DNA from: DALYJJ01 sp031969915
GTDB lineage: Bacteria; Acidobacteriota; Terriglobia; Bryobacterales; Bryobacteraceae
Direction: 5' to 3'
NCBI GenBank assembly: GCA_031969915.1
Contig: DALYJJ010000079.1
Coordinates: 1-28,690, forward strand
DNA: 28,690 nt
Each line of letters starts with the position of its first letter. The first letter of the stretch is position 1. Positions 6,063-13,914 of the stretch are shown one piece after another. The notes beneath the pieces were generated by a model that saw nothing but the letters and a program-made list of their open reading frames with translations, was not told the origin of the DNA and ran no database searches. A program made the position numbers and the translations under genes.

Positions 6063-8345
6063 ATGAACCGGCTCAGAATACTCGGCGTTGCGGTCCTCGC
6101 GACAACGCTCGCCGCACAGGAGAACGGAGACGCCAAAACAAAGGCCGCGCCGGCGGAGCCCGTCAATGCGATCCAGCCGCTGAAAACCTCCATCGTCGTA
6201 ACGGCAACCCGAAGCGAAGCCGAACCGGAGAAGAGTCCCGTATCCACGGGTGTTGTCAGCCGACAGGAACTCGAAGTTCGAAGTCAGCAAGTGCTCGACC
6301 AAAGCTTGGACCTCATTCAGGGCGTCTATGCAAATCGTGGCAAAGGTTTTCAGGACACCCAGTCGGGAGTTGGCATGCGCGGCTTTTCCGGCCGGGGTTC
6401 ATCGCAAGCGCGAACGCTGATTTTGCTGGACGGCCAACCCTTGAATGACGGCTACACTGGCCAACTGAACTGGGCAACGCTGCCCATCGGTGAGGTGGAC
6501 CGCGTGGAAGTCGCTCGCGGACCTTTCAGTTCTCTGTACGGCGGCAATGCCATGGGCGGCGTCATCAACATCATGACCAGGCCGGTGACCCAGCGTGAAT
6601 TGGAAATCAGCGGCCAACGAGGGTCGCAGGATACGAACCTCTACTCGGTTCGCTTCAGTGATCGCTGGTTCAACCGCCTTGGCATCACCCTCGGCTACCA
6701 GCGGTTGCAAAGCGGCGGGTATCCCACCAACGGCGTCTTCACGGCAGGCGCGGCGGGAACGACGGGAACGCCTGTCACCGGAGCGCTGCCTCTCATCACC
6801 ACCACCGGAACGAGAACGTTCCAGGTGGGTAACACCGGCAACAACTGGTGGAACCAGCACGCGTATCGTGTGCGCGGCGACTATTCGTTCAGCGACAAGA
6901 CCATCGTCACCGTACAATACATCCGGCAGCGGAGTGGCTATGGCTACGACGCCCCAACATCGTTCTTGCGGGATGCTCAAGGCAATCCCGTATTCAGCGG
7001 CGCGGTGGTCTTTCCGTTTGAAGGGGCGCAACGGCGGCTCAGTCTTACGCCCTTCCAATTCCTCTCCGGCGATGGCGGTGGCGCGACCAACTTCGTCAAT
7101 GCCAAGCTCTTCAAGACTCTCAGTGCCCGGATGCGCTTTCGCACCGGGTTTGGAGTGAATGACCAGCCGGAGTCTTACTTCTCAACGCCCGCGACCGCTG
7201 CCAATACGCCGAGCCTAATCAGCGATAGGCCCGCGCGATCCTACTTTGGAGACTTCCAGTGGAACTGGGAAGTAAACTCCCGCCACGCGCTGGTTGCGGG
7301 CACGGATCTCCGAAAGGACGGCGCTTCCATCAGCGAGTTCAATGTCCCAAACTACACCCGCCGGTTCACAGGCCGCCAGCAGTCCTACTTGGCAAACGGG
7401 CAAGCGGTGAATCCGTCGGTGTACGTCCAAGACTCCTGGAAAGCGACTGAGCGTCTGCAGATCATTGCGGGCGGGCGTTACGACTACTGGCGCACTTTTG
7501 GCGGCGAGAACAACAGCTTCGGGACAACGAACGTCGCGCCTCGCCAGTACCCAGATCGTTCTTCCAACGCCTTCACCGGCAAGATCGCGGCGGTGTATCA
7601 GTTGCCCGGCGGGGTAAACATCCGCGCGAGCGCCGCCAATGCGTTTCGCAATCCAACGGTCTTCGATCTCTACCGAACCTGGCGCGCGGCCAGCGGGACG
7701 CTCTTCGTATCCAACCCCAACTTGCAGCCGGAGCGGCTGAAGAGTTGGGAAGTTGGGGCGCGCAAACAGATTGCCGGCCGAATCGACCTCGACGCGGCCT
7801 ACTTTGAGAATCGAATTGAAAACCTGATTTACCGCGTAACAGACTTTGCCGCTGATCCGACCGGAGCCACTCGTCCGGTGACCAACGCCGCGCAAGGCAT
7901 CACGAAAGGCTTCGAGTTTGGCGCGACGGAGAGAGCGCTGAATTGGCTGACCCTCAAGCAAACCTACACGCATACCGACGCGACGATCTCTCGAAATCCG
8001 CTTATTGCGAACACCGAGGGCAAGCGGATTCCGAACGTACCGGCGAACATGGCAACGTTCGGCATCCTGGCTGCCAAGTCCCGTTGGACAGGCGCGATCA
8101 CGGGCCGCTACGTCGGAACTGTCTTCAATACAGATACGAACACGGATATCGTGAAGGGCGTCCCCGGCAGCTATGATCCATACTTTGAGATGGACGTTAG
8201 CGCGGCAGTCCGCATCACGCGCAACGTCAGTTTTCAGGCAAGCGTGGACAACCTGCTCGATCGCATCTACTACACGTTCACACCCTCGCCAGGCCGAATG
8301 GTTTATGCCGGACTGAAGCTTCGGTTCGGAAGGAGCACCCAATGA
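6063..8345 (+). CDS. TonB-dependent outer-membrane receptor (BtuB/HmuR-like), probably for a nickel or tetrapyrrole complex
   Basis: A 760-residue receptor. A signal peptide (1-19, MNRLRILGVAVLATTLAAQ) is followed by a TonB box SIVVTATR (43-50). The plug domain (about 50-165) has MRGFSGRGSSQARTLILLDG, VDRVEVARGPFSSLYGGNAMGGVINI and the usual turns. The 22-strand barrel runs to the end, with FRNPTVFDLY and NPNLQPERLKSWEVG as family marks and a final NLLDRIYY ... LKLRFG segment. It binds a substrate outside the cell and imports it using the proton-motive force. The ATG at 6063 starts the signal peptide, with AAGG upstream; an upstream TTG at 6042 is part of the operator. The next gene overlaps by 4 nt (ATGA). 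The substrate cannot be read from sequence; NikR and CobN neighbours point to a metal complex. Confidence 0.92.
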   Translation: MNRLRILGVAVLATTLAAQENGDAKTKAAPAEPVNAIQPLKTSIVVTATRSEAEPEKSPVSTGVVSRQELEVRSQQVLDQSLDLIQGVYANRGKGFQDTQSGVGMRGFSGRGSSQARTLILLDGQPLNDGYTGQLNWATLPIGEVDRVEVARGPFSSLYGGNAMGGVINIMTRPVTQRELEISGQRGSQDTNLYSVRFSDRWFNRLGITLGYQRLQSGGYPTNGVFTAGAAGTTGTPVTGALPLITTTGTRTFQVGNTGNNWWNQHAYRVRGDYSFSDKTIVTVQYIRQRSGYGYDAPTSFLRDAQGNPVFSGAVVFPFEGAQRRLSLTPFQFLSGDGGGATNFVNAKLFKTLSARMRFRTGFGVNDQPESYFSTPATAANTPSLISDRPARSYFGDFQWNWEVNSRHALVAGTDLRKDGASISEFNVPNYTRRFTGRQQSYLANGQAVNPSVYVQDSWKATERLQIIAGGRYDYWRTFGGENNSFGTTNVAPRQYPDRSSNAFTGKIAAVYQLPGGVNIRASAANAFRNPTVFDLYRTWRAASGTLFVSNPNLQPERLKSWEVGARKQIAGRIDLDAAYFENRIENLIYRVTDFAADPTGATRPVTNAAQGITKGFEFGATERALNWLTLKQTYTHTDATISRNPLIANTEGKRIPNVPANMATFGILAAKSRWTGAITGRYVGTVFNTDTNTDIVKGVPGSYDPYFEMDVSAAVRITRNVSFQASVDNLLDRIYYTFTPSPGRMVYAGLKLRFGRSTQ

Positions 8346-9013
8346 ATCTTTACCAGTCCGCCACACAGCTCTTCTATCAGCTGTCCCTGATCTTCTTCTG
8401 GCCGGTTTGCATTGCGTTGCTCTTGCTGTTTGCGTGGAGCCTCATCGATCTTGGCGCGATGCTCGTACAAAGTTGGCGCCGGCAGCGCGAACCGCGTACA
8501 GATCTGGCCGGCCTCGGAGACCGGCTGGACGACTACTTCGTTTCAGGAAAGCCGCTGAGTGACCTTTCTCCCCGGCTTGCGAGATTCTGGGCGCGCGTGG
8601 AGCCACATCTGGGACGCAACATGTCGTCGAAAAGCTTTGACCTTTGGCTCGAAGAGATGCTGCAAGAGGAAGAGCTAACCATAGCCAATCGTTTGGATCG
8701 CACACGCGCCATGGTCCGGCTTGGGCCTATGCTCGGCTTGGCGGGAACCATCATTCCGCTGGGGCCCGCGCTGCAATCCTTGCTCACAGGCCAGATGACC
8801 GAGATGGTGAATCACCTGGTGATCGGTTTCGGCGCGGTGGTGAGTGGACTCATGCTCAGCGGCATCGCTTATGTCATCACGCTGTTCCGTGAACGGTGGG
8901 CGCGCGTGGATGTGAAAGAGATGGAAAATTTGGCAGAGCTCCTTCTCCGCGCCAAGGCGGGCAGCGGATTGACACCGCAGAATAAGGATTGGACGCATGC
9001 GTCTGCTGAGTAG
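8342..9013 (+). CDS. MotA/TolQ/ExbB-family proton channel protein (HmuT-like)
   Basis: A 223-residue inner-membrane protein. One hydrophobic helix lies at about 15-38 (LIFFWPVCIALLLLFAWSLI). A cytoplasmic loop follows, then two helices in the conserved ExbB region: LGPMLGLAGTIIPLGPAL (about 127-146) and LVIGFGAVVSGLMLSGIAYVI (about 160-182). The G-L-A-G-T and the loop before it match the family that conducts protons to drive TonB or Tol partners. It resembles HmuT of the haem uptake operon hmuYRSTUV of Porphyromonas and Bacteroides, which also sits next to a DUF2149 gene and a CobN-like gene. It is translationally coupled to the receptor (ATGA overlap) and overlaps the next gene by 17 nt, so stoichiometric synthesis with its partner is likely. 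Confidence 0.85.
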   Translation: MNLYQSATQLFYQLSLIFFWPVCIALLLLFAWSLIDLGAMLVQSWRRQREPRTDLAGLGDRLDDYFVSGKPLSDLSPRLARFWARVEPHLGRNMSSKSFDLWLEEMLQEEELTIANRLDRTRAMVRLGPMLGLAGTIIPLGPALQSLLTGQMTEMVNHLVIGFGAVVSGLMLSGIAYVITLFRERWARVDVKEMENLAELLLRAKAGSGLTPQNKDWTHASAE

Positions 9014-9374
9014 GAAAAAGCGCGGCTTCGGCGAACTCACCAGCGTCCACCGTGAGGACCCGCTGAGCGGCGTCGCGAACCTCTTCGATGCGTCGATCAT
9101 CTTCGCGCTCGGGTTGATGGTTGCTCTGATTCAAGCGCTGAGCCTCAATCAACTGCTCGATCCAAATTCGGAATTCACCATCGTCCGTAAAGACAGGCTG
9201 ACGGGCGCGACAGAAATCATCGAGAAGCAAGGCAAGCAGATCAAGGTCAAGAAGATGACGGCCGAACAAAAGTCCGGGCAAGGTACGCGGTTGGGAGTCG
9301 CCTATCAGTTACCGGATGGCTCGGTGGTCTACGTGCCCGAAGGCGGCGACAAACCCGCCCCGGCAAAGCCATGA
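8997..9374 (+). CDS. DUF2149 family membrane protein (HmuU-like, ExbD-like topology)
   Basis: A 125-residue protein with a short basic cytoplasmic N-terminus (RLLSRKKRGFGELTS). One membrane helix (about 25-50) is introduced by VANLFDASIIFALGLMVAL, and a periplasmic domain of about 75 residues ends in LGVAYQLPDGSVVYVPEGG. The aspartate at the start of the helix (D31) lies where ExbD and TolR have their essential proton-carrying Asp. DUF2149 proteins accompany ExbB-like and CobN-like genes in Bacteroidota haem clusters and elsewhere. I infer that this and the preceding protein form the motor serving the receptor. The ATG at 8997 lies inside the preceding gene, and the stop overlaps the chelatase start by 4 nt. 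Confidence 0.85.
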   Translation: MRLLSRKKRGFGELTSVHREDPLSGVANLFDASIIFALGLMVALIQALSLNQLLDPNSEFTIVRKDRLTGATEIIEKQGKQIKVKKMTAEQKSGQGTRLGVAYQLPDGSVVYVPEGGDKPAPAKP

Positions 9375-12300
9375 AGTGGTGGTGGTGCGCACTGGCGCTT
9401 GCCGCGGTTCCGGCACTTGCGGCGGACCCGGTCCGCGTTGTGATCGTGACGCGATCCAGCCAGTTGCTGCCGCAGGCTCTGGAACGCTTTGAAGCCACGC
9501 ATGGCAAGGGCCTGATCGACCTGCACTATGGCGACGGCGGGACATCGCCGCTCCCGCTTGCGCAAGCCAACATCACGTTGTTCTATTACGGTGGGCAGGA
9601 CGTCTACACCCGGAATGCGGTGGCCGTCCGCGCCAGCGCGAAGGCAGGCGGGCGCTTGCTGGCAATTCCACGGGAGAATGCGGATCGCCTGATCGGACTT
9701 CCCATCGACGCAAGCCTGAATCAAAAAGCCATCGACTACTGGACAAACGGCGGCGTTGAGAACCTGACCGGCCTGCTTGCTCTGCTGTATCAGGCAGGCG
9801 GAGGTAAGAAGGAGATCTCGCTTCCCGCCGTGGCTCCGCTTCCCGCTTCCGGGCTCTATCATCCGCAAAGCCCAACACCATTCCTGACGCTCGACGACTA
9901 TCTCCGCTGGGATGCCGCCAATTCCCGGCTTCCCAAAGACGCGCCGCGCGCCGCCGTGCTCATCTATCAGGCGAACTACAAGAATCACGACCTGGCTGTT
10001 TTCGATGCGCTGATCGCGGAACTGGAAAAGACTGGCATACGGGCGGTGGGCGTCTACGGTTGGCCCGTGCATTCGCTGAAGCAGCAGTTGACTACTGCTG
10101 AGGGGCAAACGCCGTTTGATATCTTCCTCGCCAATAACCTGAGCTTTGTACAGAGCGACGATGCGCCGTTTTTGGAACAGCTCGCCAAACCGGTCATCAA
10201 CATCATGACATCTCGCTCGACGGAGGCGGAATGGGCGGCGAGTCCCCAGGGAGTGACGGCTGATCGAGTCGCTACACTCGTGGCGAATGCCGAACGCGTG
10301 GGCGCGATTGATCCGCTCGTCATTGGTGCGACCGAGTTGGACCCGGCAACGAAAGCGCCGCGCACCGTTCCGATTGCCGAGCGAATCCACATGGCGGCGG
10401 CTCGCGCGAAACGTTGGATCGCGCTACAACGCAAGCCCAACGCAGAAAAGCGCATTGCGATTCTCTATTTCAACAACCCTCCCGGTAAAGGCAACATTGG
10501 CGCCAGTTATCTGAACGTCGCTCCGTCTCTCGTGGCCATGGTCAACCAGATGCGCAATGAGGGATTCGTGGTCGGCAATCCGATGCCGGATGAAAAGCAG
10601 TTGCTGGCGATGCTTGAAGGCACAGGACGAAATATCGAACAGTGGGCTCCTGGCGAACTCGACGCGATGCTCGAAAAAGGGCATGTCGAACTGGTGTCGA
10701 TGCAGCAGTATAAAACTTGGTTTGCCGAACTCCCGAAGGCGTTCCAGGACTTCGTGATCAAGGGCTGGGGCAAGCCCGAGGACTCGCGACTGATGACGGT
10801 AACGGTGAACGATGGCCGCAAATACTTCGCGATTCCTGGCGTGCGTTTGGGCAATGTATTTCTCGGTCCGCAGCCGCTGCGCAGCACTTTCGATCGCGCG
10901 AACGAGTCGATGCATAACATCACGGTGCCGCCTCCGCACATCTACATCGCGGCCTATCTGTGGTATCGCAAGACGTTCCGCGCGGACGCCATCGCACACC
11001 TCGGCCGTCATGGCACGCTCGAATTCCTGCCTGGCAAGAACACAGGCCAAGCGGGTTGGGATTCCTCGGAAGTGGTTCTGGGCGACGTGCCCAATCCCTA
11101 TGTCTACATCATCGACGGTGGCGGCGAATCGACGATCGCTCGGCGGCGCAGTGCCGGCGTCATGATCGGACATCTGACACCGCTCTCGGTTCCGGCGGGT
11201 GAGCAGAAAGACAACACAGCCTTGCGTGATGCGGCGCGCAACTATGAGCAGACCAAAGAGACCTCACCGGCACTTGCCGAGCAGTATCGCAAGGCAATTC
11301 TCTCGGAGGCGAAACGCCTCAAGCTCGATGCCCAATTGAAGCTTGATCTGACGAACTTCGAGGAGACCTTCGCCCGCGTGGGTGAGTTTCTCGAAGCCAC
11401 CGAAGCCGGCCCGATCCCGGTGGGAGTCCACACGCTTGGGACCTTGCCGCGGGATCAGATTCAGCGAGAGGCTTTGGGGGAGTATCTCAAGGCGGCATTC
11501 TCTCCGGCGGAGGAGAAAAGACTGCGTCCGCAGTTCTCCAAGTGGGCCGATTTGGTCTTCGATGGCGCTGCCGTAGACCTCGACCCAGACTACGCGCCGG
11601 GCCTGAAGGACAAAATCCAGACAGCGCTCGCGGATGGCCGTAAATGGATCGAGAATCTGCGAGCCTCGCCCGCCATGGAGATGCGAGGCTGGTCCACCGT
11701 GCTGGCGGGCAAGTATCTGGCGAGCGCATCCACGGGAGACCCGCTGCGGACACCCAGTTCCATCCCGAGCGGCCGGAACCTGCATGATTTCGATCCGGCT
11801 CTGATCCCGACCAAAGCGGCATGGGAGATGGGAAAGAAGCTCGGCGACGACATGCTCGCGCGCTTCAAACGCGAGCGCGGCCATGTGCCGGAGAAGATCA
11901 GCATGGTGCTTTGGTACGGCGAAACCATTCGCCACCAAGGGGCGATGGAATCGGAAGCGCTCTACCTGATGGGCGTGGAGCCCAAGTGGAACTCGCGCGG
12001 GATCGTGGACAGCTTTCGCGTGATCCCCGAGGCGGAACTGGGCCGCCCGCGCATTGATGTCGTTTTCACCATCGCGGGAATCTATCGCGATGGTCTCGCC
12101 GACAAGATCCTGCTGCTCGATAAAGCGTCTAAACTGGCTGCCGCGGCCGAGCGCGGCAACAATGCGATCCAGAGACACACGGACGAGATCACCAAGCAAC
12201 TGACAACCGATGGCGTGGATGCCACCCTCGCGGCGAAGCTTGCATCGGCCCGAACCTTTGGTTCCGCGCCCGGCGACTACGGTGCGGGCATATCCAAAAT

Positions 12301-13372
12301 CGCCAAACAGAGCAAGGACGCCGGGAACGCCGCCGGAGTGGCGGACGTGTACACGAACTTCATGGGCCATGCCTACTCTGCGGATCTTTGGGGCCAGCAG
12401 AACCAGAAGGCGTTTCAGCAACATCTCACAGGCAACGAGGCGATCCTCCATAGCCGTTCGACGTCCGTCTACGGTGTGCTCGACAACGACGACTTCTTTG
12501 AGTTTGCAGGCGGATTAAACGTGGCTTCCAAAGCGGCCAACGGTGGTGCGGCGCCGGCGTTTTACGTCAACGACGTGCGGCGGCGCGGCCGCGAGTCGGT
12601 GGAAGGCATTCAGACCTTCATCGCGAATGAGTTGAACGGGCGTTACTGGAATCCCAAATGGATTGAAGAGATGAAGAAGGGCGGCTACGCCGGGGCGCGC
12701 GAGATCATAGACAACCTGGAGAATCTCTACGGTTGGCAGATGACCTCGGCCGAACACATGGACGGCACATTCTGGCAGAACTCCTACGATGTTTATGTCG
12801 CCGACAAGCATGGCCTGGAGTTGGAGAAGTTCTTCGAGAAAGAAAATCCGCACGTGCGGCAAATGATGCTGGCCCGGATGCTTGAAGTGGACCGGCAAGG
12901 CGTCCACAAGTTTTCCGATGCAGATCGCGCCAGACTCGTACGCGAGTACGTGACTTCCGTGAATCGCGTCGGGGTCTCCTGTTCCGCCAATACCTGTGGC
13001 AATGCAAAACTGCTCGACTACGTCCGAACCGAAGCCCCGCTGATTTCGGGACTGGGGCAGATGGAGTTGCAGAAATACATGCAAACCGTGACGAGAGCCA
13101 CGACCGGACGGCCAGCATCTCAGCCTGGATCGCGAATTACGGAGGTGTCGCGGTGGCAATCGCCACCGGCAATGAACCAGCCCGCGCAAAACCGGGCAAG
13201 CAAGGTGCAGCCAGTCACTGGCTATCGTATGGAGGAGAAAATCCTGAGTGCGCCGGCGCAGAGTTCGTCGGACAATCTTCACCCGCAGCCGTATGGCTAC
13301 CTTCTGCTCGCAGGACTGGTGGGCGCTGGGATTGTGCGTGAAGTTGGCCGGTCCAAGACGCCCGCCAGATAG
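9371..13372 (+). CDS. CobN/ChlH-like chelatase subunit, secreted and membrane-anchored (HmuS-like)
   Basis: A 1333-residue CobN-family protein. CobN is the large porphyrinoid-binding subunit that inserts cobalt into hydrogenobyrinate; ChlH does the same for magnesium. Family motifs are intact: HLGRHGTLEFLPGKNTG (His about 547), VPNPYVYIIDGGGESTIARRRSAGVMIGHLTPL, then LWYGETIRHQGAMESEALYLMGVEPKW and SRSTSVYGVLDNDDFFEF (Asp about 1038-1040). Unlike cytoplasmic CobN it starts with a Sec signal (MKWWWCALALAAVPALAAD) and ends with a hydrophobic helix (YLLLAGLVGAGIV) followed by a basic tail, so it is periplasmic and anchored in the inner membrane. No CobS/CobT or ChlI/ChlD partner is nearby. The layout matches HmuS, reported to remove metal from haem. 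Here NikR linkage suggests release or insertion of nickel. It is the last gene of the operon. Confidence 0.9.
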   Translation: MKWWWCALALAAVPALAADPVRVVIVTRSSQLLPQALERFEATHGKGLIDLHYGDGGTSPLPLAQANITLFYYGGQDVYTRNAVAVRASAKAGGRLLAIPRENADRLIGLPIDASLNQKAIDYWTNGGVENLTGLLALLYQAGGGKKEISLPAVAPLPASGLYHPQSPTPFLTLDDYLRWDAANSRLPKDAPRAAVLIYQANYKNHDLAVFDALIAELEKTGIRAVGVYGWPVHSLKQQLTTAEGQTPFDIFLANNLSFVQSDDAPFLEQLAKPVINIMTSRSTEAEWAASPQGVTADRVATLVANAERVGAIDPLVIGATELDPATKAPRTVPIAERIHMAAARAKRWIALQRKPNAEKRIAILYFNNPPGKGNIGASYLNVAPSLVAMVNQMRNEGFVVGNPMPDEKQLLAMLEGTGRNIEQWAPGELDAMLEKGHVELVSMQQYKTWFAELPKAFQDFVIKGWGKPEDSRLMTVTVNDGRKYFAIPGVRLGNVFLGPQPLRSTFDRANESMHNITVPPPHIYIAAYLWYRKTFRADAIAHLGRHGTLEFLPGKNTGQAGWDSSEVVLGDVPNPYVYIIDGGGESTIARRRSAGVMIGHLTPLSVPAGEQKDNTALRDAARNYEQTKETSPALAEQYRKAILSEAKRLKLDAQLKLDLTNFEETFARVGEFLEATEAGPIPVGVHTLGTLPRDQIQREALGEYLKAAFSPAEEKRLRPQFSKWADLVFDGAAVDLDPDYAPGLKDKIQTALADGRKWIENLRASPAMEMRGWSTVLAGKYLASASTGDPLRTPSSIPSGRNLHDFDPALIPTKAAWEMGKKLGDDMLARFKRERGHVPEKISMVLWYGETIRHQGAMESEALYLMGVEPKWNSRGIVDSFRVIPEAELGRPRIDVVFTIAGIYRDGLADKILLLDKASKLAAAAERGNNAIQRHTDEITKQLTTDGVDATLAAKLASARTFGSAPGDYGAGISKIAKQSKDAGNAAGVADVYTNFMGHAYSADLWGQQNQKAFQQHLTGNEAILHSRSTSVYGVLDNDDFFEFAGGLNVASKAANGGAAPAFYVNDVRRRGRESVEGIQTFIANELNGRYWNPKWIEEMKKGGYAGAREIIDNLENLYGWQMTSAEHMDGTFWQNSYDVYVADKHGLELEKFFEKENPHVRQMMLARMLEVDRQGVHKFSDADRARLVREYVTSVNRVGVSCSANTCGNAKLLDYVRTEAPLISGLGQMELQKYMQTVTRATTGRPASQPGSRITEVSRWQSPPAMNQPAQNRASKVQPVTGYRMEEKILSAPAQSSSDNLHPQPYGYLLLAGLVGAGIVREVGRSKTPAR

Positions 13373-13459
13373 CGGTGTCCGGACCAGTTGGGCTCTAGGC
13401 AGTTCCCGCTCCTAGCCGGCGCCAGAGTAGTCCAAACGTTGGGTCCTACGCACCAAAGT

Positions 13460-13521
13460 GGACATCCCAGAATCATTCATCTCGCCTCAATCGCGGCGGC
13501 TTTCTTGATCCTGGGATGTCC
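13460..13521. repeat. Imperfect inverted repeat, 16-nt arms, related to the repeat at 1884
   Basis: The left arm GGACATCCCAGAATCA (13460-13475) and right arm TGATCCTGGGATGTCC (13506-13521) pair at 15 of 16 positions around a 30-nt loop. The left arm contains the exact reverse complement of the 15-mer at 1884-1898. No T-run follows, so it is not an obvious terminator. It could be the remnant of insertion-sequence ends or a protein binding site. Confidence 0.6.
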
Positions 13522-13551
13522 CCACCGACCCTGGAGTCGTGGAATTAGCGT

Positions 13552-13803
13552 TCACCGCTTTCGCCCGAACGGCTCATCGTCGGCCGGGAGTGTGGCTCCT
13601 CCTGCTGCGATCCATTCGAGCAGCCTATGCTCCTCTACTCGCATCTGTCGGCCCAAACGCACAATCGGCAGAAGCCCTTGACGGCCCAATTCATAGGCCC
13701 TTTGGAGCGACACGCCGAGACGCTTGGCTACTTCGTCCATGTGCAACAGGCAGATTTGCGGCCGCCCGTTTGATTCGGTTTCGGAAAGGAGAATCGGGTT
13801 CAT
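13552..13803 (-). CDS. Small excisionase-like helix-turn-helix protein
   Basis: An 83-residue protein when started at the ATG at 13803; the frame extends further upstream to 13839. Residues about 18-62 are a compact MerR/excisionase-type winged HTH: ICLLHMDEVAKRLGVSLQRAYEL, then GRQGLLPIVRLGRQMRV and HRLLEWIA. It lies next to, and divergent from, the tyrosine recombinase. This is the usual place for a recombination directionality factor, which tips integrase toward excision, and also for a small regulator of int. The C-terminal tail is acidic then basic. It is similar in design, not in sequence detail, to the HTH protein at 1595-1855. Confidence 0.7.
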   Translation of the reverse strand: MNPILLSETESNGRPQICLLHMDEVAKRLGVSLQRAYELGRQGLLPIVRLGRQMRVEEHRLLEWIAAGGATLPADDEPFGRKR

Positions 13804-13879
13804 GCTTTCTCTAGTACCGGAATTTCCACAACCTGCCAAACGACCTGCTACAGCGCCCTACTGACCGCGCCCAACTCGC

Positions 13880-13908
13880 TTGGAGAACAGCGAGGCCTGT
13901 CTTAGCAT
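13880..13908 (+). promoter_or_regulatory. Promoter of the integrase gene
   Basis: TTGGAG (13880-13885), a 17-nt spacer and TAGCAT (13903-13908) form a fair sigma-70-type promoter. The -10 ends 6 nt before the GTG start at 13915, so the transcript should be leaderless. Confidence 0.45.
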
Positions 13909-13914
13909 GGCTCC

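Noticed and set aside
7215..8366. 383-codon minus-strand frame opposite the receptor
   Set aside because: No protein features, and the opposite strand is a complete TonB receptor.
11264..12451. 395-codon minus-strand frame opposite the CobN-like gene
   Set aside because: Composition is that of a reverse-frame shadow.
13373..13410. Terminator after the CobN-like gene (CTAGG ... CCTAG pairing)
   Set aside because: Stem of only about 5 bp with a bulge and no T run.
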